NCBI GenBank assembly: GCA_943737045.1
Contig: CALSFV010000049.1
Location: 1-64,000 of the forward strand
Length of the DNA stretch: 64,000 nucleotides
DNA from: Parapristionchus giblindavisi
Taxonomy: Eukaryota > Nematoda > Chromadorea > Rhabditida > Diplogasteridae
Reading direction: 5' to 3'
The position numbers were made by a program, and so were the translations under genes. Numbering within the stretch: position 1 is the first letter of the stretch; each line of letters begins with the position of its first letter. Shown here one piece after another: positions 32,801 to 43,300 of this stretch. The notes under the pieces were generated by a model. That model saw only the letters and a list, made by a program, of their open reading frames with translations, was not told the origin of the DNA and searched no databases.

Positions 32801-35800
32801 TCTGTGCATATCGCACGGACAGTGTCAACCAAGTGTTCGCAGGCATGGCTTAATATTTTATCTGTGCATATCGCACGGACAGGGTCAACCAAGTGTTCGC
32901 AGGCATGGCTTAATATTATATCTGTGCATATCGCACGGACAGGGTCAACCAAGTGTTCGCAGGCATGGCTTAATATTTTATCTGTGCATATCGCACGGAC
33001 AGTGTCAACCAAGTGTTCGCAGGCATGGCTTAATATTTTATCTGTGCATATCGCACGGACAGTGTCAACCAAGTGTTCGCAGGCATGGCTTAATATTTTA
33101 TCTGTGCATATCGCACGGACAGGGTCAACCAAGTGTTCGCAGGCATGGCTTAATATTATATCTGTGCATATCGCACGGACAGGGTCAACCAAGTGTTCGC
33201 AGGCATGGCTTAATATTTTATCTGTGCATATCGCACGGACAGGGTCAACCAAGTGTTCGCAGGCATGGCTTATTCTTATTCTTATTCTTATTCTTTATTC
33301 CATCATAATATGCATAACAAGAAAAATAAGGACATAAAGGGAGTAATGGATGTCCGTCGCTAATGTAGCGATATCGGTGAGGGTTCTTGGGTACAGCGGC
33401 CGTTTGGAAGCTATGGGCGAATCTTAGAAGAGGGTATAATTATATCTGGGGAGATCTTAACTAGCCCTGCACGGAAAGGAGATGGTGGGGATTTAACTAA
33501 TTCGATGGGTAAAGAGTTCCATATATCTATTGCTCTAGATGCACAGGTAGATTATCGAATTACAAAAGTTTTCATACATCTCGCAAATGCCAAACTTAGT
33601 AAACTTCACCACCGTTGAGAAAAACGTACTCCGAATATCTCGCCAAAGTTTCAGTAGGTTTTTAAGATCGTTTTTTTATAATGCGTTTATTTTTATTTTG
33701 CTGAAAGTCCAATGAAATGACGTGAAAACGCCATAAAATTCAATAAAATAAGCGAAAATGCTATAACGTTCGAAGAAGTGGTTCGAGTCAGAGTATTGCG
33801 CAGCAACGGATCGGAATTTGTATTGTTCGAACAGTTTTAATTCCATAATAAATGTGTTCAAACTGTAAACTGTACAACATTGTTAAGGTACGTAATTAAA
33901 TTAATTATGTTATGTATTTTTTGTCATTTAGGAGTTTGGAAAATATCTTTGACTCACTCTGAGCTGTACGCATATGTGCATTTGTCAACGTTGTTGTCAA
34001 GAGCGTTGTCGAAACCAACCAGGCGGGCAGTTGCTGCGTTGTACTGAAATTATTTTTCATTATCACCAAAAGAAAAGAGCAGGATAATTATGATCAGAAA
34101 TTTACAGTTTTTTATCAATTTATCCATTATCTATTATCAATCAATTAATTTAATTAATTTAATTAATTTAATTAATTTAATTAATTTAATTAATTTAATT
34201 AATTTAATTAATTTAATTAATTTAATTAATTTAATTAATTTAATTAATTTAATTAATTTAATTAATTTAATTAATTTAATTAATTTAATTAATTTAATTA
34301 ATTTAATTAATTAAATTAATTTAATTAATCAATTAATTTATCAATCAGAAATTTATCCAATAATAATACTCTCGTATTTGTAAGTTACTAAAAGTGAAAA
34401 AGACGTCACTCACTTGTAGTTTAATTAAAGTAAACTTCAAGTCAGTGACGCATTTTAAGTGCACTTTAAATTTTGAGGAGTATTAAACTAACTTTTCCTT
34501 CTGATACAAGAACATAGAACGGCTGTAAACTAAGGAAAGTGATGATGCTTGTGACCTGAAATTATGTTTCATTCTTTCAGAAAAAAAGAACCGCTTAAAT
34601 TGCTACCAAAGTAGCGTGTTCCTTAAAGTCACGCCTCAAGCTGAATTGAAACGCTCCGTTCCGGCAACACTTTCTCCTAGAGAAAGAAAGCGAGTGAACA
34701 TTGTCAGAGCGGAGAGTTTCAAATTATCCGGGGAATGCGTTTAATTTTATACCCGGAAAACCATTTAAATACAGAGGAATTACCGGCGAATTGACTTTCA
34801 CGGTGTTTGTATTTGAAGCGTCATAAATCTGATAGAGTCCGTTGTTTGCTGCAATGAAACGGGCTTGAAAACCCTTAGCAAGCTCAAAACTATTAGGAAG
34901 GTGCAATGCTAGAGCTAACAATAAGGAAAAAACTAGAGCTAACAATAAGGAAAAAACTAGAGCTAACAATAAGGAAAAAAACTAGAGCTAACAATAAGGA
35001 AAAAAATCACAATTTTCAACATATTTCTTCCTAGATATTCGGAACCGTAAGAATATTTAATCTTCTTTGTGATTGCTTGAATCTGTTCTAATTTATTCTA
35101 TTCATTGTAATTGTTATTATTGAATTTAAATTGAATTTCCCTTTCATTGCATCCAGTGATTCCAAAGAACACCGTAATTTGCATTCAAATCACCGTTATT
35201 TCTAAATAAAATATTGAAGAATAAAGATAATACTCACGAGCTGATTTCGCAGCTACGTATATGATGATAGGCCCGCATTTGTCGGTTGCTGTGTTATTAT
35301 TCCGGATAAAGATGTCAGCTCCACCCTGTGATTGTTTTAATGACAAATGACATGCGGCCAATTGTACAATGAATACTGTATCATCAACACAAATAATCAG
35401 TACAACCAAGACTATATAATCAATGGCATATTAAACGTTATCATTAGTAGTATTAGCTTACATCAATTTGAAGACTTGACTTTTCCGTGTTAGGCTCATA
35501 TTTTTGGGCAATGTCTTTGATGCTGAAAACGCATTGGATTGAACATTTTTTACGAATGAATCACTTTCCACGCTTTTAGATGTCAGACTTTGTGTTTCAT
35601 CCCACACGCATTCATTTACTTTTTGTTTCATATTTTGTCGCATTTTTATGTATGTTAAATTTATTAAATTAAATTAGCTCAAATCAGGATCGACTCACTT
35701 TCCCTTCGATTCATTGTCCACAACAACATCGACATTCGCGGCGTAATCCCTATATTTGTAGGTCATCGAAGCCCAGATGTTGCAACCGTTCTTGCATTTG

Positions 35801-36355
35801 TTAATTGATATCTGAAAAAGACTTTGCATGGATGCTAACTATCCAAAGCTCGCATATTCTAGATTTAGTTTTTGGATTGTTGGAACATAACTTAACAAGC
35901 ATTATTCGAGATATAGCAGCGAATATTGAAAATCATGGATACAAATCGATTTTAAGCTGTACCTATTTAAAACCAGCCTGGGTAATCTAATCTTGCATCT
36001 TCAATCTAACATATATATCCAGCACATTTCGTTGTGCATATTTATTACCTTTTGAACACCTGTGATATCATATTCATCAAAGATAACAGAATTAGTGAAT
36101 TCAACGACAGCATCTGTAATCAACAGTATCGACAACGATAACATGACAGATAACAGTAATCAATAACGGGATATATCCCCAATAATATTTTGATCGACAT
36201 CTGTTCTGTCATATTTCATTGTATCCTAGAGTTCGAGGCAATTATAAATGTCGTTATTTACATACAAGCGACAATAGTTATTTGAAAAATTATAGATATA
36301 ACGATTACATACTTGAAAAGCCAAATAATACGAAAAGTATGTAGATTGTGCGCAT
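26880..36355 (-). CDS. Paralog copy B: secreted, C-terminally anchored protein (393 aa)
   Basis: Exons: 36313-36355, 36049-36113, 35699-35811, 35462-35522, 35238-35325, 34784-34848, 34493-34555, 33958-34043, 28736-28833, 28259-28341, 28096-28157, 27760-27849, 27547-27604, 27303-27450, 26880-26938 (1182 nt, single frame). Signal peptide MRTIYILFVLFGFS. Ectodomain motifs: NKCKNGCNIWASM, DIFIRNNNTAT, CGPIIIYVAAK, ARLVGFDNALD, GYFSSPGFVGCYGGKGLDQ, NFTIETELNTD. Exon 14 encodes a longer Thr/Pro/Ser-rich stalk, then a hydrophobic tail. Intron 8 (28834-33957, 5.1 kb) contains three LINE fragments, the 60-bp minisatellite and a MITE. Closest to copy C, with near-identical exon 10. Unlike A and D it lacks the exon 14 Cys (MVRDD instead of MNCED or MTCDD). 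Molecular function unknown. Confidence 0.85.
29045..29503 (-). mobile_element. CR1-like LINE, extreme 3' fragment (left copy)
   Basis: Minus-strand coding remnant YRRYIRDLQFIHSTIHGHYE and, after a frame change, LSTCASRAIDIWNSLPIEL, typical of the C-terminus of these polymerases. The 3' tail is AATAAGAATAAG-type (29045-29073). The 5' truncation abuts the 60-bp array. 29045-29345 is nearly identical to 33272-33550. Confidence 0.78.
29505..29751. repeat. 60-bp minisatellite, left block (about 4 units)
   Basis: Unit contains GCATATCGCACGGACAG, GTCAACCAAGTGTTCGCAGG and CATGGCTTAATATT. It is the same unit as the block at 32014-33271; the two are separated by a LINE. Confidence 0.92.
29752..32013 (+). 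mobile_element. CR1/Jockey-like LINE interrupting the 60-bp array
   Basis: Polymerase frames 29989-30816 and, after a frameshift near 30810-30830, about 30830-31981. Motifs: FRPIFLTS, YFDFAKAFDSID, SGVPQGSSIGPLLF, FADDLKIY (the catalytic FADD) and the C-terminal YTVYIRPILESCPIIWNP. It ends with an (AAAT)n tail at 31986-32013. The 5' end is truncated after the endonuclease. 29801-29880 has three degenerate AGTGGTTAAACCCCAC units. Non-functional because of the frameshift. Confidence 0.87.
32014..33271. repeat. 60-bp minisatellite, right block (about 21 units)
   Basis: Nearly identical 60-bp units differing mainly at two positions: ACAGGGTC or ACAGTGTC, and AATATTTTA or AATATTATA. The variants recur in runs of three, giving a partial 180-bp higher-order pattern. 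Because 60 is divisible by three, long frames stay open on both strands; they are not genes. Confidence 0.95.
33272..33550 (-). mobile_element. CR1-like LINE, extreme 3' fragment (right copy)
   Basis: Repeats 29045-29345 including the AATAAG tail. It starts exactly where the minisatellite stops and is cut at 33550 by the MITE at 33550-33852. Confidence 0.8.
33550..33852 (+). mobile_element. About 300-bp MITE, copy 2
   Basis: Same family and orientation as 18276-18571: ATTATCGAATTACAAAAG at the left, ACAGTTTTAATTCCATAATA at the right. Confidence 0.75.
34141..34331. repeat. 9-bp satellite (TTAATTAAT)n
   Basis: About 20 units of a pure A/T 9-mer in copy B intron 7, with the 3' end slightly degenerate. 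It creates a spurious Leu-Ile-Asn frame. Confidence 0.95.
34630..34738. mobile_element. MITE family 'CTCCGCTCTGG', in copy B intron 6
   Basis: Arms GAATTGAAACGCTCCG and TCAGAGCGGAGAGTTTCAAA. Confidence 0.7.
34908..35007. repeat. 24-25-bp tandem repeat, four units
   Basis: ACTAGAGCTAACAATAAGG followed by a short A-run, repeated four times in copy B intron 5. The A-run length varies between units. Confidence 0.9.
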
Positions 36356-36402
36356 GGTAGAGGAGACGGAAGAGGAGTAGACTGGCACAAAAATGCACAC
36401 GT

Positions 36403-36408
36403 TTATCT
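36403..36408 (-). promoter_or_regulatory. GATAA site, copy B proximal promoter
   Basis: AGATAAACGTGTGCA about 50 bp upstream of the ATG; the counterpart in copy C is AGATAAGCGTGTACA and in copy D GTGATAAGCATAGAC. GATA factors such as ELT-2 use such sites in nematode intestine; function here is inferred from conservation. Confidence 0.5.
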
Positions 36409-36471
36409 ATCCTATAAGCCTTTGATCGTTCGATCTCTCGGTTGATTGCTTTTGAAAGTTCCTTTTTGTTG

Positions 36472-36494
36472 CTTATCAAGGACCCTATGAGTCA
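36472..36494 (-). promoter_or_regulatory. Distal bZIP-like plus GATAAG block, copy B
   Basis: TGACTCATAG (36485-36494) followed by TTGATAAGCAAC (36472-36477 core). The same arrangement precedes copy C. Confidence 0.5.
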
Positions 36495-37358
36495 GTACGC
36501 TTTATAGCTGTTGATAACCGTCTCACCACCCTAGTTCTGTCACTGTGGAGCCTGGCTTACTCAGATAAAAATTTGATACGAACATACGAAATTCCGTCCA
36601 AATTCTTCCCTCACAGGAAAATATTCTATCGTACACATTGGGATTTGTGCTTGGATGATCATGACCAGCCATCTTCTTCTGTTAATTCTAAACTGTATGA
36701 CGATCTCGCTCGCCTATTCTATCAACAGACAAGGATCTACAGTCGAATCCCCTCCTAGAAAGCTTTGGAAGTCCTGAGGAGGTGCACTTCCAACAGTCAA
36801 GCAGGCTGAATGGACGATAGCGGGACGTTTTCGAGGGGTTTCTACTCCAAACAATATGTTCAAGTTTTCTCGAATGGAGAAAAATATTTTTCAGAGACGG
36901 AGGAATAAGAACTTACAAGAAAATTACCTCTTCCCCTGACTTACTCTTCTGAACTTACTGCAGATAACATAAATGTATTGTCTGTCTATCTGTCTAGCTC
37001 AAGAACAGTGAAACTTATGATCAATGATTTCCGCAGTCTTCAAAGTGCTCAAATAGACGAAACGAATGCAATAAATGTTATGGCTCACTACGACAATACC
37101 ATAGGCTTTCATTTGAGTGTCTGTTCTATGATATATAGGGATGATGTGCACCCTTCGTCATTATAAAATTTAGTCAGCATAAAAAAAAAGCAAAAGTATA
37201 ATTAAATAATAAAATTGAGTGTGATAACGAGAGATCAATCAATCATAGTTCCGTCTCGAAGCAGTAATATATATTTATATTATTTACCAAACTGCATTTT
37301 AACAAATATGAATGCATAATAATGCAACAAGCAGGAAGATTTTGAGCAATATTCAAGG

Positions 37359-40300
37359 TTAGACGGAATAGGCAACGGTCAGCATCAAAATTATCGCTCC
37401 CAGCAACATTTTGCCTGAAAATATACTAAATTTGTTTCAAAATGATAATAATTGCAAATAATAATAATTGCGAAGGATATAGCAAAGCAAAAGTTAACCG
37501 CAGACCGAGAATTTAAAATGTTTAAAATGCTCCGTATAAAATGTACTTGTGTAATTGCCTTGCCACTGGCTGCAAAACAGAGAAAGAACTATCGATCAAC
37601 TCCCCACTATTTCCTCCCTTCCTTCCTCGCTCTCTCTGATCTACCTACTATCTCACCTGTGCTCTCTCTCTAAACATAGAAACACATTGTGACTGTGGCT
37701 GGCTGCTTTCGTACAAGTGTATTTTATACGGTCAATAAAGCCCTGTGATATATGACAGAATCTGTCCGTGCAGTCTACCAACCGTAGGATGAAGTTTTCG
37801 TGGTGGTTGAAATAGTCACTGAAGGGGTAGTAGAGGTGGTCTCAGCAGGAACGCCGGAATATCGCATGATAAACCCGGTCGATTTGTCGTCACGCACCAT
37901 GTCAACTTCGACCCGCTGATAAAGATACATTTGAAAAAAGAAAATGCGTGACAAATAAGTCGAATCTCAATTCACTTGTTGGGTTGTATAGACGTAGCGG
38001 CCGAAACACCATAAGGCACAATATACAGTACCGTGCAAAAGTCCGGCCCCAAAATTTGAATCGCTATAACTTTCTTCGCACTTGACCGATCGGCCCCCGG
38101 TTTGTTTTATTGAATAGTGTAACCATTGGAGAAAATATTTATGTTATTGATTATTACCTACGATGATGAAATGATTTCATCATTCTTGAAATGCCGAGGT
38201 GCGATCGTAAAAATAGGTTTATTCTCAGGTACATTTTTTTCAATTGGTCCAATTTTTTTGTGAGGAACGAACAACTATCGGTGAACGTTTTAAGCCATTA
38301 ACCACGTTGCTTACACATCGCTCCGAGGAATTAGCTAATTTCGCCTGATCCATCAAAATTACGTAAAAATGGCATAACTCAGTCTGTAGTTGAGCTACGG
38401 GCCTCCGATTCAACAAGTATTATCACATGGTCATAGGGAACCACCATGCCAATTTTGGAAAGATTCCGGCTCTTGAAGAGAAAATTCGAAAAAATTAGCA
38501 TTAAGTGTCTTATGGTATTTCTGAGCCGGTATTTCTAAAAATCTAAAAAGTTGCTATGATGCGCCTAAACATCTACCTAACACAACCACAAAGTGGCGAG
38601 ATTACAGGAGTTCAATTACGACTTTTTTCCCATAAAATACCATTGACATTCAAAGTGGATGGAACCTAATTTCGTTCGCTATGGAAAATTATTACGGGTC
38701 AATAACACAGTATTTCACATCCATTTCGATCGGATTTTGAACCAAGTGTTTAATAAGCACATTTCCTACAAGAATCCTCAATTTAGTTCCACTATTGGAC
38801 ATTCCACATTTTTTATCTGTCTCTTTTCTCGCAAAATTCCGCTTTGACTGTCAATGGTATTTTTATGGGCAAAGTCGTAATTGAACTCCTGTAACCTCGA
38901 CACTTTGTAGTTGTGTTAGGTAGAATTTAGGCACATCATACCAAATTTTTAGATTTTTAGAAAAACCGGCTCGGAAATACCGTATGCCCAAAATATGGTA
39001 TGAGATTTTTTTCGAATTTTCTCTTCTAGAAGTGGAATCCTTCTGAAATTGGCATAGTGGTGCCCTATGACCATGTGATAATACTTGTTGAATCTGAAGC
39101 CCGTAGCTCAACTACAGACTGAGTTATGCCATTTTTACGAAATTTTGATGGGTGAGGCGAAATTAGCTAATTCCTCGGAGCGATATGCAAGCAACGTAGT
39201 TAATCGCTTAAAACGATCACCGATAGTTGTTCGTTGCTCACAAAAAAATTGGACCATTTGAAAAAATATACCTGAGAATAAACCTATTTTTACGATCGCA
39301 CCTCGGCATTTCAAGAATGATGAAATCATTTCATCATCGTAGGTAATAATCAATAACATAAAAATTTTCTCCATTGGTTACACTATTTAATAAAACAAAC
39401 CGGGGGCCGATCGGTCAAGTACGAAGAAAGTTATTGCGATTCAAATTTTGGGGCCGGACTTTTGCACGGTACTGTAACTTACCTACATATTTCTTTTAAA
39501 TATTTAACATTTTACGTGCATGCAAACCTATACTTGTACATCTATTTATTATAATATTGTTAATTTTATTTAAAAATTTTCGCATAAGATTTAATTAGAA
39601 ATAATGACAAACTGGTAAAAGTGTTTTTTTCGATCTAGCTCACCGATGATAAATCGATCTGATAATTGTAATGATTCTTTGCCGGAGGCTTGCCAGATAG
39701 TCTGCAAATATAGTATTAATTTAGAATATTTCATATATGTTTCATAATGTACTTCACAATTAATAAGTTGAAAAATACTCACGTTGTTGTCGTATTATGG
39801 GTCATATCGGTAATGAGAAGTGGATGGGCAGCATCCGTGTTCACTTCGGTTTCGATTGTGAAGTTTGCTTTGCTAGAATTAAGATTTCTTTAAAGAAGGA
39901 GCCGCTCGAATATTTTTGCAATTTTCAAGATTTTGCGCCTTTGACACGCCGTGCGCCCGTTTCGAAAATGTAACACAGCATTACAATTGGCAAAGCTATA
40001 TCGCAGACAGACAAAGCAAAAGAGCATTGTCAGAGCGGAGAGTTTCAAATCATCTTGAATCAGCCTTTAAAGATGGTGGCCCGCGAATGTTCAGATAAAT
40101 CACTACACCCTTCTTATGCGAATGCAAAGTGATATGCGAAGAGTTAGCGCAGCCTCTCATCCATCCTATAGCGCAGTGGTAAACGTTCAGACTCGTTACC
40201 CGTTTGACGCAAGTTCGAAACCTATTGCCGAATTTCCTCAATTTTCAAAAAGCGCGCCCTTCCCTGAACCGGGCCTGATGGTTCATTGATGTTTCTAGCG

Positions 40301-43300
40301 ATCAATAGACTAATTCAGCACAAAATAAATAGTGTACTGTACGTAGTATAACTTTTGCTACCTTTCTGTCTTCACAGTTTGTTCACGAAAATATTCGTGG
40401 GACACCACCTTTAATACATGGTGTATAAAAATGAAATACTTGAATGAGACAATTTGAATATTTAAAATGTCCAAAATATCTCATCTCGTGGAGAATTTTA
40501 CCATAACGAAAGAGTTTTAAAATATTGTCATTGTATATCTTTAACCTTATATTTCTTTTTATTATATTTTAGTGTATTCTTACTTCGTTGATGACATGGA
40601 AAAGTGGACTTTATCGTTATCTTTGTATTCGGATGATCGATAATTCTGAAAAGGTTAGATATTAAAAATATATTCGTTCAAGTTTTCACGCTGCAGCGCA
40701 GACCATTTATGTGTATTTATGAAAGAATTTCCATTCACTAGATCTTATCCGTTCCGTTGCTGCTAAAAAGTAATTTAAATGCAAATCAAACAAGGGAGGT
40801 ATTCAATTTCGGCCTGCCGAAATATTTCGCGGCTTGCCGAAAATGATCAACCGAATCTCGCAAAAGACACAAGTTGCAGAGGAGAATGATCTGCCGATCA
40901 TCCGCATGACAACTTATAAATAAAATAAACCACTAGACTATTTCGACATGTGCCGAAATTTACGAATGAATACAACCAAGTCGCGCGCGCAATCTCTCTC
41001 CGCCTCTCTCCTCTTCTCTTTTCTCTCCTCTCTCTCTTCTCTCTCGAACTTCCAGAAAGTTCGAGAAACTTGTAGAACATTCTGGTATTTCATATAAGCA
41101 ATATCAACATTTTTCACAATTCTGAATTTAATTAAATCTTATTCACTCATACCTGATCTAGCCCTTTTCCTCCATAGCACCCAACAAATCCCGGCGATGA
41201 AAAATATCCATGGTAATATATTGGCTGATCGACATCTAAAGAACATTTATTTATTTATTTATCGTTTTGTAATGTAAACATTGCACTCGAGTGAGTTTTT
41301 TTTTATTTAAAGGGGACGTAACCTCTATCAAAGGTATCTTCGACGCGCAATGCTCTCTCGTTGTTAGAGAACAGAGAAATATTGTGCGCAATGAAGAGAC
41401 CATTGAGTGGGGGCGCTCGCCCTTCCTTAAACGGATTATGATCAGTAGTGAGCATTATCAATCCAACAGATCTTCAACTAACAGGTAGTGATTGCTTTGA
41501 GTGCAAGTGCAGCAAATTAACTATAAAAGATATTAATAAAGAGAGAAGATTCTGGGGTGTGTTCAATCAGTCAAAAAGTTGCGAGGAAAGATGACGCAAC
41601 TTTTGACAGATTGAACACATCGCTGATTATTGGAGGATTAAGAGTGAAAGAGTTTTGAAGGGTTCAAAACTATAATTAAAAGTGAACTTTCGGTCGCTTA
41701 ATACACTGTAAAAGTTACATAAAGTTTGGCATCTTTTATGTGCATATGATTAATAATGGTAAACTGACCAATCTGTTGAAGGACTTGAATCTGTACATTT
41801 TCAGCAGTTCCAAAAGCCAACGAAACGATAGGTCCGTTGATTTCGAGCTTGAAAACGATACTTGATCTAGTAAGGAATGAGTTCAATGGTGTGTGTTTAA
41901 TCTGTCAAAAAAGTATGAATTTCGAGAGATTTAGGGAAATTTTCCGACGAAAGTTTGACAGACTATAGAGAGTCATGCTCCCATGATGTCGTAAGTATTC
42001 TACAGATCAATTTATCATAACTTATCAATTTGTCAATTAAATTTGATCAAATTCACTATGTGATTAATTTAATTTTTTTGAAATTAATAAATTATCCATG
42101 ACTTACACTGAGCTGTAAGCATAGGTGCATTTATCAACGTTATTGTCGAGAGCGTTGTCGAAACCGACCAGCCGTGCAGTAACCCCCTTGTACTAAAAAA
42201 ACTATTCATTAACCAATACTGAAAAAAACTCTGAAAAAAAAAATTACACTCTGAAATGTATATTTATGACTTCGTACAATTTACAAGCAAACTTAAATGT
42301 AAAATCATTGATATTAGGAGAGGTGAATTAAGAAAAAACGAGGAAAGGGAAAAGGAAGAAACTAAAAAAGGTAATGGAAAAAGGAAACTGTTAAACTGAC
42401 TTTTCCATCTGATACAACAATATTGAATGGCTGCAAACTGAGGATTGTGAAGATCCTTACGACCTGAAATAATATTCTATTCTCTCTGAAAAAGAACTTC
42501 AACCAGAGTAGAGCGCGCAGCGTGTTCCTTAATCCGGTGTTACGTATATTTGCATATATTTGTGTATTTCCGCGACGGACATACACTGTAAAACTGAAGA
42601 TGTACACGTAAACTTTACAGAATGTAAATTTCGAACGAGACTTGCCATACATGGAATATAAATGTTATTAATATCACGTTCATGACAAAATCCTGTTCGA
42701 AATTAACATTCAAAAGAGTTTTCGTGTACGTATCCGTTTTTGCTAGGGTTGGCAATAACGCACACGCATTGCGGGCCCGCAATGCTCTGTAAAATCATTG
42801 CGGGCCCGCAACCTCGAAAGGAGAGGAGGGGGACTGATTGCGGGCCCGCAACGACTACTTTATTCCTACCCTCTACTTTTTGTGATCGGTCGTTCTTCTA
42901 TGTTCTCTTCACTTTCCTTCGTTCTCTCGTTGCGGGCCCGCAATCGCTCCCCCTCCCCTCTCTCCAAGTTTGCGGGCCCGCAATGATTTTACACCGCACT
43001 GCGGGCCCGCAATCATTAGCAATAAAAAGACAAATCTATTGCGGGCCCGCAACCCCCGAATAGCCAACTCTAGTTTTTACGGTGTGCAGTAGCGCCGCAA
43101 AGTCTTAATACACTTTTTAGTTCTACTGCCATTTTGGCGTCAGATGAGATATCAAGCTGAAACTTGTACATGATGTACCCACAGTATGTACGTATTCGAT
43201 CCTCTTATAAGGTCTCACGGGCCTTTCTGGTTATTGCATAGTGATGACGCAACCGAACAACACTTTTTCGAAAATTCATTATTCTTTCAGGGAATTTTTC

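Larger units (their letters stand above)
36356..37358. other. Intergenic B-C, copy B promoter and duplicated flank
   Basis: Proximal part carries the copy B promoter sites listed separately. 36950-37260 resembles 48680-48910 upstream of copy C (shared CAATAAATGTTATGG-like, CTGTTCTATGA-like and GTGTGATAACGAGAGAT blocks), showing that gene duplication included intergenic DNA. No coding exon recognised; the frame at 36573-36758 is unassigned. Confidence 0.6.

Noticed and set aside
29505..33271. CRISPR array
   Set aside because: The 60-bp units are contiguous with no unique spacers and the genome is eukaryotic.
31951..33337. Two long overlapping open frames (433 codons minus, 437 codons plus) across the 60-bp array
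   Set aside because: The unit length is a multiple of three and lacks stops in these frames on both strands. The frames mirror each other and end at the array edges; they are products of the repeat.
34090..34314. Leu-Ile-Asn repeat protein
   Set aside because: Artefact of the pure A/T 9-bp satellite.
42740..43063. 107-codon frame with repeated CGPA/AGPQ residues
   Set aside because: It arises from translation of the GCGGGCCCGC palindromes in the MITE.
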